From: Actinomycetota bacterium
Lineage (GTDB): Bacteria; Actinomycetota; Actinomycetes; Streptosporangiales; Streptosporangiaceae
DNA: 64,000 nt
Assembly: GCA_027314515.1 (NCBI GenBank)
Contig: DAHVAR010000073.1
Location: 1-64,000 of the forward strand
Direction of reading: 5' to 3'
This document shows, piece after piece, positions 31,586-39,380 of this stretch. Below the pieces are notes generated by a model. The model saw only the letters and a program-made list of their open reading frames with translations. It was not told the DNA's origin and searched no databases. The first letter of the stretch is position 1. The number at the start of each line of letters is the position of its first letter. Both the position numbers and the translations under genes were made by a program.

Positions 31586-32002
31586 GAAGCACCGCCTCCT
31601 TCAGGCATGCTGCCACGAGCCGTGCGTCGAGGCGGCAATCCTGGCCGACCGCAGGGCAGGGGGCACATCGGTTGGTGTCAGACGACCCTACCTCCGGCCG
31701 CCGACAGCCCGCCCCTGCGACACGCCCCCGCCCACGCCCCTGGCCCCGGCACCGGGCCGGACCGGCCGCCGGAGCCGACCAGGAGCCGGCCCGGAGCCGG
31801 CCCGGAGCCGGCCGGAAGCCGGGCAACGGCAGTCGGCCATTTCTCAGTTCACCGAGCGCTCACGAGCAATTGGCTCACCGGCATTGGCAGCATCATCAGG
31901 TGCTTTATCTGGGCACTTAGCATCATCCGCGCGCGGCCTGTCAGTGCGGGATTCCGCAGTTGGCAAGGGACAGGCCGGACCTGCGACCGAGAGGAAGCAC
32001 GG
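31586..32002. other. dnaE-phosphoesterase divergent intergenic region
   Basis: This 417-bp gap separates the divergent dnaE and phosphoesterase genes. No gene is supported; the open frame that covers it is the upstream extension of the phosphoesterase frame. It contains three copies of the 11-bp unit GGAGCCGGCCC at 31782-31813 and is otherwise GC-rich without a clear promoter. Confidence 0.6.
31782..31813. repeat. 11-bp intergenic tandem repeat
   Basis: Three consecutive copies of GGAGCCGGCCC (the last lacking one base) lie in the dnaE-phosphoesterase gap. The period is not a multiple of three, unlike most repeats found inside genes of this window. Confidence 0.85.
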
Positions 32003-33853
32003 ATGAGGCGATCAGTGAAGGCCTACGCGGTAACAGCCGCGGCTGGCCTGCTCGCGGCCATGGCGTTCGGGATGACCGGCGCCGCCGCGAGCGGTGCCGC
32101 CGGCGCCAGCCACCGCGGCGGCGGCTTCGGCGGCACCGCGACCCCGATCAGGCATCTCGTGGTGATCTTCGACGAGAACGTGTCGTTCGATCACTACTTC
32201 GGCACCTACCCCTACACGGCCAATCCGCCCGGCGAGCCGGCCTTCCACCCGAGGCCCGGCACGCCGGAGGTCAACGGGCTGTACAACAGCATCACGAAGG
32301 CCGGCCCGGTCGGCCCGCTGCTAACCGACAACCCGAACGGCGCGAGCGCCAACCCGGTACTGCTCGGCCGGGACGACCCGATGACTTGTGACCAGAACCA
32401 CGGGTACGCTGCCGAGCAAGCCGCCGCTGACCATGGCGCCGAGGACGCCTACCCGGCGAACACCGGAAACAACCTCACCGTGGACCAGTGCCTGAGCGGG
32501 TTCAGCTACAACGGCGTGCCCGAAGTAGCGCCGCCCGGCACCGGACCAGACGCAGCCGCCATGAGCTACTACGACGGCAATTCGGTGACCGGGTTGTGGA
32601 ACTACGCCCAGCATTTCGCGATGAGCGACAACGCCTACGGCACGACTTACGGGCCGTCGACACCGGGAGCGCTGAACGTATCCTCCGCCCAGACCTACGG
32701 TGCGACCTGCGGGCCGTCGTATGCCACCATCAACGACTCCCCCTGCACGGCTCCGTCCGGCCTGAACACCTCTAATCCGGCCCTGTCCGACATCACCGCC
32801 GGACCGGCGCAGCCGGCCGGGCCGGGGACCGACTTCAGCGACACCGACCCGACCTATGACATCTGCTCCTACCTGCCGAACGCGGACGGCGGCGACGGCC
32901 GGTCGCCGGCCCAGACGCTGACCATGGGCGGCCCCAACATCGGCACCGCACTAGACTCGGCGCGCGTCACCTGGGGCTGGTTCGAAGGCGGCTTCGACAA
33001 CGGCTACGTGCCGGGAACGGGCATGACCAAGCCGACCACCGCCCAAATCTGCTCGGAGAGCCATCGGAACGTGGGCGGCAACTCGGTGACCGACTACTTC
33101 CCGCACCACGAGCCGTTCCAGTTCTATGCCGCCACGGCTAACCCGATGCACCTGCCGCCGACGTCCGTGGCCATGGTGGGGCACCAGGACCAGGCCAATC
33201 ACCAGTACGACATCGCGGACTTCTGGGCCGCCGCTGACACCGGCCACCTGCCGGCAGTGTCCTACCTCAAGGCTCCTGGCTACCAGGACGGGCACGCCGG
33301 CTACTCCGACCCGCTAGACGAGCAGACCTGGCTTACCGACACCATCAACCAGCTTGAGTCGCTGCCCACCTGGAAGTCCACCGCAGTCCTCATCACCTGG
33401 GACGACTCCGATGGCTGGTACGACCACGTGCTGGGCCCGGTGCTGACCCAGTCGCAGACGTCGCTGGACTCGCTAACCGGCACCGGGCTGTGCGGCAGCC
33501 AGCTTTCGCAGGTTCCCGTCAACTCCGCGGGCCAGCCCGAGCAGGGCAAGTGCGGCGTCGGCCCGCGGTTGCCGTTCCTGGTGATCTCGCCCTGGGCGAA
33601 GTCGAACTACGTATCCAGCACGGTGATCGACCAGAGTTCCATCGTCAAGTTCATCGAATACAACTGGCACCTGCCGGCCCTGGGCAACGGGGCCGCCGAC
33701 GCCGCGGCCGGCTCGATAGCGGACATGTTCAACTTCCGCTCCGGACCGGTTAACCCGCGGCTGTTCCTCAACCCGGGCACGGGCGAGCCCATTAGTCAGG
33801 GTGCCTGGGTCGCGCGTTACCGGCCCACGTCGGAGGTCTACACGGTCAAGTGA
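32003..33853 (+). CDS. Secreted phosphoesterase (phospholipase C / acid phosphatase-like)
   Basis: This 616-residue exported protein belongs to the phosphoesterase family of phospholipases C and acid phosphatases. The ATG at 32003 follows GAGGAAG (31991-31997) and gives a Sec-type signal peptide of about 35 residues. The mature part begins with RHLVVIFDENVSFDHYFGTY, the family's catalytic N-terminal motif. Later metal-site motifs include AMSDNAYGTTYGPSTPGALN, HQYDIADFW and VLITWDDSDGWYDHV, then GVGPRLPFLVISPWAKSNYV near the C-terminus. It likely hydrolyses phosphate esters outside the cell. The second residue pair of ENxSFDH is V rather than the more common R. Confidence 0.9.
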   Translation: MRRSVKAYAVTAAAGLLAAMAFGMTGAAASGAAGASHRGGGFGGTATPIRHLVVIFDENVSFDHYFGTYPYTANPPGEPAFHPRPGTPEVNGLYNSITKAGPVGPLLTDNPNGASANPVLLGRDDPMTCDQNHGYAAEQAAADHGAEDAYPANTGNNLTVDQCLSGFSYNGVPEVAPPGTGPDAAAMSYYDGNSVTGLWNYAQHFAMSDNAYGTTYGPSTPGALNVSSAQTYGATCGPSYATINDSPCTAPSGLNTSNPALSDITAGPAQPAGPGTDFSDTDPTYDICSYLPNADGGDGRSPAQTLTMGGPNIGTALDSARVTWGWFEGGFDNGYVPGTGMTKPTTAQICSESHRNVGGNSVTDYFPHHEPFQFYAATANPMHLPPTSVAMVGHQDQANHQYDIADFWAAADTGHLPAVSYLKAPGYQDGHAGYSDPLDEQTWLTDTINQLESLPTWKSTAVLITWDDSDGWYDHVLGPVLTQSQTSLDSLTGTGLCGSQLSQVPVNSAGQPEQGKCGVGPRLPFLVISPWAKSNYVSSTVIDQSSIVKFIEYNWHLPALGNGAADAAAGSIADMFNFRSGPVNPRLFLNPGTGEPISQGAWVARYRPTSEVYTVK

Positions 33854-33893
33854 CACCCGGCGGCCAGCGGCGCTGACGGCAATGCCAGCAGGA

Positions 33894-33924
33894 CTGCGGG
33901 CCGGGGCTACGCCTCGGCCCGCAG
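33894..33924. terminator. Hairpin between convergent phosphoesterase and rluD genes
   Basis: The arms CTGCGGGCCG (33894-33903) and CGGCCCGCAG (33915-33924) are perfectly complementary with an 11-nt loop. The structure overlaps the rluD stop codon and lies 40 bp after the phosphoesterase stop, so it could terminate transcription from both sides. There is no T-run. Confidence 0.5.
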
Positions 33925-34887
33925 CCTGTCGACGGCCGCCGCCAGGTCGGCCGGGTACGGGCTGGTGAACTCCACTTGCCGCCCATCGGCGGGGTGAGCG
34001 AACCCCAGCCGGACGGCGTGCAGCCACTGCCGGGTCAGGCCCAGGCGCGCTGCCAGGACGGGATCCGCTCCATACAGCCGGTCGCCCGCGCACGGGTGCC
34101 GTACCGCAGCCATATGCACCCGGATCTGGTGCGTCCGGCCGGTCTCCAGCCGGACCTCGAGCAGGCTGGCGGCCCTGAATGCCTCCAGCGTGTCGTAATG
34201 CGTGACCGCTGGCCGGCCGTCAGATACCACCGCGAACCTGCCGTCTCCGGACGGATGCCGCCCGATCGGCGCATCGATCGTGCCGCGGAGCGGATCCGGG
34301 TGCCCTTGCACCAGCGCGTGATAGCGCTTGTCCACCACGCGATCCCGGAAGGCCTGCTTCAGCACGCTGTAGGCGTGCTCGCTCTTGGCCACCACCATCA
34401 CGCCGGTCGTGCCTGCGTCCAGCCTGTGCACGATCCCCTGCCGCTCGGCCGCGCCGCTGGTAGCGACGGTGTAACCGGCCGCCAGCAGCCCCTGGACGAC
34501 AGTCGGGCCGGTCCAGCCTGGCGTCGGGTGCGCCGCGACGCCAACTGGCTTGTCCACCACCACGATGTCCGCGTCGTCGAAGAGCACCGTCATGCCCGGC
34601 ACTGGCTCGGGCGTCGCCTGGACCGCCGCTGGCGGCGGCAGCGTCACCTCAAGCCATTCCCCGGCTGGCACCCGGTCCGACTTGGCTGCAGGCTGGCCGC
34701 TGACCAGGACCGCGCCGTTCCCGATGAGGTCGGCGGCCTGCGCCCTGGACAAGCCGAACATCCTGGCGAGCGCCGCGTCGAGGCGCTCTCCGTCGAGCCC
34801 GTCCGGCACTGGCACCCGGCGAGCGACAGGCTGTGTCATCCGGTTGACCTGAACCGGATGGCCCGGAGCGGCATCACCTGGTCTCAC
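33907..34887 (-). CDS. rluD: Large-subunit rRNA pseudouridine synthase
   Basis: This 326-residue RluA-family enzyme is expected to convert uridines of 23S rRNA helix 69 to pseudouridine. An N-terminal S4 RNA-binding domain ([33 protein letters not shown]) is followed by the catalytic domain with the motif [20 protein letters not shown], where the aspartate is the nucleophile, and [15 protein letters not shown]. It follows lspA and overlaps it by 14 bp, a common actinobacterial pairing. The exact uridine target is inferred from family membership. Confidence 0.9.
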   Translation of the reverse strand: MRPGDAAPGHPVQVNRMTQPVARRVPVPDGLDGERLDAALARMFGLSRAQAADLIGNGAVLVSGQPAAKSDRVPAGEWLEVTLPPPAAVQATPEPVPGMTVLFDDADIVVVDKPVGVAAHPTPGWTGPTVVQGLLAAGYTVATSGAAERQGIVHRLDAGTTGVMVVAKSEHAYSVLKQAFRDRVVDKRYHALVQGHPDPLRGTIDAPIGRHPSGDGRFAVVSDGRPAVTHYDTLEAFRAASLLEVRLETGRTHQIRVHMAAVRHPCAGDRLYGADPVLAARLGLTRQWLHAVRLGFAHPADGRQVEFTSPYPADLAAAVDRLRAEA

Positions 34888-35449
34888 GCTGACCGTCGAG
34901 CCGGACGCCCCGGATCGACAGCCAGACCGCGAGAATGCCGCCGCAGACGATGGCGGAGTCCGCCAGGTTGAACACTGGCCAGTGGGGAACCTGAATCCAG
35001 TCCACCACCCAGCCGCGGAACACGCCCGGATAGCGGAAGATGCGGTCGACCAGGTTGCCGGTCGCGCCGCCCAGCAGCAAGCCGAGCGTCACCGCCCACG
35101 GCGCGCTCCTGATGCGCCTGGAGGACCGCAGAATCACCACGATCACGGTGATCGCGATCAGGGAGAACAGGATCGTCAGCGACGGGGCGAAGCTGAAGGC
35201 CGCGCCCGGGTTGCGGTCTACCCGCAAGTGCAGGAAGCCGCCCAGTAGCCGGATCGGCGCCCGCCCGGTGAGCGTCGCGACAACGATGATCTTGGTCGTC
35301 AGGTCGAGCCCGAGCACGGCGACCGCAACCGCCAGCAGCAGTCCGATCCGCCGACGGCGCTGCCCGCCCTCCGGCCCGGCGCTATCCGGCTTGTGATCCT
35401 GCTGACCGGTCGCCGGCCCGGTCAGCGGCGTTCCTCGCGCTGCTTGCAT
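34874..35449 (-). CDS. lspA: Lipoprotein signal peptidase (signal peptidase II)
   Basis: This 191-residue membrane aspartyl protease removes signal peptides from lipidated prolipoproteins after Lgt has acted. Four hydrophobic helices are seen after a charged N-terminal stretch. The conserved motif [11 protein letters not shown] is present, and the two catalytic aspartates lie in [12 protein letters not shown] and [12 protein letters not shown]. The ATG at 35449 (MQAARGTP) is used; another in-frame ATG at 35458 is possible. Either overlaps the end of the traR/dksA gene, suggesting coupling. rluD follows with a 14-bp overlap. Confidence 0.93.
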   Translation of the reverse strand: MQAARGTPLTGPATGQQDHKPDSAGPEGGQRRRRIGLLLAVAVAVLGLDLTTKIIVVATLTGRAPIRLLGGFLHLRVDRNPGAAFSFAPSLTILFSLIAITVIVVILRSSRRIRSAPWAVTLGLLLGGATGNLVDRIFRYPGVFRGWVVDWIQVPHWPVFNLADSAIVCGGILAVWLSIRGVRLDGQRETR

Positions 35450-35841
35450 GTCACGCATAGCGTAGCCCGTGGGAAGGCCTGGAGTCTGGCCTTGCCGACC
35501 GCCTCCCCGCAGGACTCGCAAGTGCCGTAGGTACCCGCCTCGATCCTGGCGATGGCACGCTCGTTCTGGGCCAGCAGCTCGCGGGCATTGTGGGTCAGCG
35601 CCAGCTCATGCTCGCGCTCGAAGGTCTTCGCGCCCACGTCGGCCTGGTCCTCGCCGGCATCGCCGACGGCATCGCCGAGCCTGCTGGCGATGTCGGTCTC
35701 GGCCCGGTCGATATCGGCCCGCAGCGCCGCGGCCTCTGCGGCTAGCTGATCCCGCAACTGCGTGACCTCGGCCTGGGTCCAGGGCTTTTCCCCGTGCCGC
35801 ACAGGAAGGGCGGCAGCGCCTGAATGCGCGGTAGCGGTCAT
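35422..35841 (-). CDS. TraR/DksA-type zinc-finger protein
   Basis: This 139-residue protein has a long coiled-coil helix pair (about residues 20-90, LRDQLAAEAAALRADIDRAE and ALTHNARELLAQNERAIARI) and a C-terminal four-cysteine zinc finger (GTCESCGEAVGKARLQAFPR, then CVTC). This is the DksA/TraR fold that binds the RNA polymerase secondary channel. Such genes commonly lie beside lspA in actinobacteria. Its effect on transcription is inferred from the family only. Confidence 0.88.
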   Translation of the reverse strand: MTATAHSGAAALPVRHGEKPWTQAEVTQLRDQLAAEAAALRADIDRAETDIASRLGDAVGDAGEDQADVGAKTFEREHELALTHNARELLAQNERAIARIEAGTYGTCESCGEAVGKARLQAFPRATLCVTCKQREERR

Positions 35842-35851
35842 AATCCGCCTC

Positions 35852-35881
35852 CCTCAGTGCAGCTGGCCTCAGTGCAGCTGG
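35852..35881. repeat. 15-bp perfect tandem duplication
   Basis: The unit CCTCAGTGCAGCTGG is repeated exactly at 35852-35866 and 35867-35881, upstream of the traR/dksA start and of the ileS leader. Confidence 0.85.
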
Positions 35882-35901
35882 CTTTCGCTCCTCAATGCAA
35901 A

Positions 35902-36035
35902 CAGTCACCGGAGGATAAGTGGTGACTGGCGCAATCCGCAAACGTACCCGCTGCCGGCGGGGAGCCAACCGGGCAATCCCGGCCGGTCTAGCGGCCTCAC
36001 CGGGTAGCACCGCCCGGCCCGGAGCGGCCGGGCGG
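35902..36035 (+). promoter_or_regulatory. T-box-like leader of ileS
   Basis: The leader looks like an actinobacterial ileS T-box with an ultrashort Stem I. Stem I has perfect 8-bp arms (35902-35909, 35921-35928) and an 11-nt loop GGAGGATAAGT that would hold the specifier. A Stem III-like hairpin CCGGG-CAAT-CCCGG follows (35969-35982). The T-box-like sequence GGGTAGCACCGC is at 36002-36013. CCGGG (36000-36004) can pair with CCCGG (36013-36017) as an anti-sequestor, or a 10-bp hairpin (36010-36019 with 36026-36035) can form instead. Against the known consensus, UGGN reads UAGC and the expected AUC specifier reads AUA, so it may be altered or degraded. Confidence 0.55.
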
Positions 36036-36056
36036 GCCGCTTTCGAGTAGCCTTGT

Positions 36057-39000
36057 ATGGCCATGCCGCGCCCGTTTTCCGCGCTGCCAACCCGCGCTGA
36101 CCTGCCCGCTTTCGAGCACGAGGTGCTGCGCCGCTGGCGCGAGACCAACGTGTTCGAGCGCTCACTTGACCAGACGGCGGGCGGGCCGCGGTGGAATTTC
36201 TATGAGGGTCCGCCTACAGCGAACGGCATGCCAGGCGTTCATCACATCGGCGCCAGGGTGCTGAAGGACGCTTTGCCCCGGTTCAAGACCATGCAGGGAT
36301 TTCACGTCCCCCGGAGGGCTGGCTGGGACTGTCACGGCCTGCCTGTTGAGGTCGCGGTCGAGAAAGAGCTCGGGCTGACCTCAAAGCGCGATATCGAGTC
36401 ATATGGGATCACGGCTTTCAACGCGCGCTGCCGCGAGTCCGTCTTGCGACATGTAGCGGCGTTTGCCGAATTCACTCAGCGCATGGGCTATTGGATTGAC
36501 TTGTCGCAGGCCTACCGCACCATGGATGCCAGCTACATCGAGTCGGTGTGGTGGTCGCTCCGGCAGATCTACGACAAGGGCCTGCTCGTCCGGGACTTCC
36601 GCATCAGCCCGTACTGCCCGCGCTGCGGGACTCCGTTGTCGGACCACGAGATGGGCCAGCCGGACGTCTACCGGACGGTGGCCGACCCGTCGGTGATCGT
36701 GCGGTTCCCGCTTCGGACGCTGCCGCCCGCGGCCCCGCCCGAGCTGGCAGGTGCTGACCTGCTGGTCTGGACGACCACGCCGTGGACGCTTGTCTCGAAT
36801 GCCGCGGTAGCCGTCCATCCAGAGGAAACCTATGCACTTGCCCGCAAGTCCGGCGTCGGAGATCTCGTGGTGGTCGCCGGCGCGCTGTTCGCACGAGTAC
36901 TCGGCGAGGGCTGGCACATCACCAAGCGGCTTACCGGGTCACAGCTGGCAGGCGCGACCTACGAGCCGCCGTTCCGGCTGGTCGGCGTGCCGGCTGAGCA
37001 CCAAGAGGCTGTGCACCGGGTGGTCACCGGGACATTCGTCACCACGGAGGACGGCACCGGACTGGTGCACCTGGCGCCGGCTTTCGGCGCTGACGACCTG
37101 GCAACGAGCCGGGAGCACGGGCTGCCCGTAGTGAACCCGGTCATGCCTGATGGCCGCTTCAGCGAGGACGTTCCGCTGGTGGGCGGACTGTTCTTCAAGG
37201 CCGCCGACGACCGGCTGATCGAGAACCTGTCCGAGCGGGGCCTGCTGTTCAGCTCCCACCTGCACGAGCACAGCTACCCGCACTGCTGGCGCTGCGGCAC
37301 TCCGCTGCTGTACTACGCGCTGCCGTCGTGGTTCATCCGGACGACGGCGATCAGGGACCAGCTGCTGGCTGTGAACGAGGCGACGAACTGGCAGCCGCCG
37401 ACTATCAAGAACGGCCGGTACGGGGACTGGCTGCGCAACAACGTCGACTGGGCGCTGTCCCGGACGCGCTACTGGGGCACGCCGCTGCCGATCTGGCAGT
37501 GCGCCGAAGATCACCTCATCTGCGTCGGCTCGCTTACTGAGCTCTCGGAGCTGGCAGGCGCCGATGTCACCGGAATGGACCCGCACCGGCCGTTCGTCGA
37601 CGACGTCACGATCAGCTGCCCAGACTGCGGCACGACGGCCCGCCGGGTACCCGAGGTGATCGACGTCTGGTATGACTCTGGCGCGATGCCGTTCGCCCAG
37701 TTCGGCGCTCCGCTGCGCAACGAGGCCGAGTTCACGAGCTCCTTCCCGGCTCAGTTCGTCTGCGAGGGCATCGACCAGACCAGGGGCTGGTTCTATGCCC
37801 TGATGACGATCGGCACGCTGATGTTCGGGCGGCCGGCCTACCAGAACGCGGTCTGCCTCGGCCTGCTCGTGGACGACCGCGGCCGCAAGATGAGCAAGCA
37901 CCTCGGCAACGTGCTTGAGCCCATGCAGTTCATGGAAGCCCACGGCGCTGACGCCGTGCGCTGGTTCTTCGCCGCGTCCGGCTCGCCGTGGGCAACGAGG
38001 AAGGTCAGCGCGGACACCCTTGCCGAGATAGCCCGGAAGGTTCTGCTGACCTACTGGAACACAGTGTCGTTCCTGGTGCTGTACGCCAGCGCCGACGCCG
38101 GGCCAGATCACACCGCCATGCCCGGTCCGGTGCCGCCGCCAGCAGATCGTCCCGCGCTCGACCGGTGGCTGCTCAGCGAGCTGAATCTGGTAGTCAGGGA
38201 GGTGACCGCGGCGCTGGAGGCGTTCGACCCGGCCACGGCCGGCCGGCGCATCGCCGGCTTCATCGACGACTTGTCGCACTGGTATGTGCGCCGGTCGAGG
38301 CGCAGGTTCTGGGACGGCCCGGTGACTGCGGACGGCGCGGCCGCCTTCGCCACGCTGTCCCGGGCGCTGGAGACCCTTACCAGGCTGATGGCGCCGATCA
38401 CGCCGTTCCTCACCGACTACGTCTGGGATGTGCTACGCGACGAGGGCTGGCCCGACTCGGTGCACCTGGCCACCTGGCCAGTCGCCGACGACACGCTGAT
38501 CGATGCCGGCCTGCAGGCACAGATGGCACTCGCCAGGCAGCTCGTGGATCTCGGCCGCTCGGCGCGAGCCGCTGCGCTGGTCAAAGTCAGGCAGCCGCTG
38601 CGGCGTGCCGTCATCGCTGCGCCAGGGTTCGCTGGACTGCCCGCCGAACTGCGCGCCCTGGTGGCTGATGAGCTGAACGTTCATGCGCTCGAGCCGATTG
38701 ACAGCTCAGGCGCCGAGCTCGTCGGCTACTCGGCAAAGGCGAACTTCCGCGCCATCGGGAAGCGGTTCGGCCGGGCCACGCAATCGGTAGCCGCCGCGAT
38801 CGCCGCCGCTGACGCTGCCGAGCTGGCGGGCGAGCTCGAGTCCGACGGCACCGCGGAGCTGGAAGTGAACGGAGTGCCGGTCACCATAGGCCAAGACGAC
38901 GTCATCATCACCCAGACGCCGCTGGCGGGATGGGCGGTGGCAGCCGATGCTGGGCAGACCGTGGCACTGGACGTCACGATCACGCCTGACCTGCGCCGCG

Positions 39001-39371
39001 AGGGTATAGCCCGCGAGGTCATCCGGCTGGTACAGGACGCCCGCAAGAATGACGGGCTCGACATCGCCGACCGTATCTCCCTCCGCTGGAGCACGGCCGA
39101 CACCGAGGTGGCCGAAGCCATCGCCGAGCACCAGGCGATGATCAGCGCCGAGGTACTGGCGGTGGATTCCGGAGCGCAGCCAACCGGGGCATTTGCTAGC
39201 CCAGGTGCCGCCGACACTGGTCCCGGCAGTCCCGGTACCTTTCACGGCGCCGACGACGCTGGCAGCTTGCCCGGACCGGCCGGCAGACTGGAACAAGCTG
39301 GCACGAGCCCGGCCGCTTACCGGCATGACCTCACCGAGCTTGGCTTGACGTTCTGGATCCAGCGGCGCTGA
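36057..39371 (+). CDS. ileS: Isoleucyl-tRNA synthetase
   Basis: This 1104-residue class I synthetase charges tRNA-Ile. The N-terminal motif is NFYEGPPTANGMPGVHHIGA, in which the HIGH-like site reads HHIGA. The editing domain includes DLLVWTTTPWTLVSNAAVAV and GTGLVHLAPAFGADD; the second signature is DDRGRKMSKHLGNVL, followed by the anticodon-binding domain with WYVRRSRRRFWDGP. Cysteine pairs CPRCG, CWRCG and CPDCG are seen. The C-terminal region has a Gly/Pro-rich low-complexity stretch of about 35 residues before HDLTELGLTFWIQRR. The start is ATG 36057, with a second ATG at 36063. It is on the plus strand between minus-strand neighbours. Confidence 0.96.
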   Translation: MAMPRPFSALPTRADLPAFEHEVLRRWRETNVFERSLDQTAGGPRWNFYEGPPTANGMPGVHHIGARVLKDALPRFKTMQGFHVPRRAGWDCHGLPVEVAVEKELGLTSKRDIESYGITAFNARCRESVLRHVAAFAEFTQRMGYWIDLSQAYRTMDASYIESVWWSLRQIYDKGLLVRDFRISPYCPRCGTPLSDHEMGQPDVYRTVADPSVIVRFPLRTLPPAAPPELAGADLLVWTTTPWTLVSNAAVAVHPEETYALARKSGVGDLVVVAGALFARVLGEGWHITKRLTGSQLAGATYEPPFRLVGVPAEHQEAVHRVVTGTFVTTEDGTGLVHLAPAFGADDLATSREHGLPVVNPVMPDGRFSEDVPLVGGLFFKAADDRLIENLSERGLLFSSHLHEHSYPHCWRCGTPLLYYALPSWFIRTTAIRDQLLAVNEATNWQPPTIKNGRYGDWLRNNVDWALSRTRYWGTPLPIWQCAEDHLICVGSLTELSELAGADVTGMDPHRPFVDDVTISCPDCGTTARRVPEVIDVWYDSGAMPFAQFGAPLRNEAEFTSSFPAQFVCEGIDQTRGWFYALMTIGTLMFGRPAYQNAVCLGLLVDDRGRKMSKHLGNVLEPMQFMEAHGADAVRWFFAASGSPWATRKVSADTLAEIARKVLLTYWNTVSFLVLYASADAGPDHTAMPGPVPPPADRPALDRWLLSELNLVVREVTAALEAFDPATAGRRIAGFIDDLSHWYVRRSRRRFWDGPVTADGAAAFATLSRALETLTRLMAPITPFLTDYVWDVLRDEGWPDSVHLATWPVADDTLIDAGLQAQMALARQLVDLGRSARAAALVKVRQPLRRAVIAAPGFAGLPAELRALVADELNVHALEPIDSSGAELVGYSAKANFRAIGKRFGRATQSVAAAIAAADAAELAGELESDGTAELEVNGVPVTIGQDDVIITQTPLAGWAVAADAGQTVALDVTITPDLRREGIAREVIRLVQDARKNDGLDIADRISLRWSTADTEVAEAIAEHQAMISAEVLAVDSGAQPTGAFASPGAADTGPGSPGTFHGADDAGSLPGPAGRLEQAGTSPAAYRHDLTELGLTFWIQRR

Positions 39372-39380
39372 GCGCGCAGA

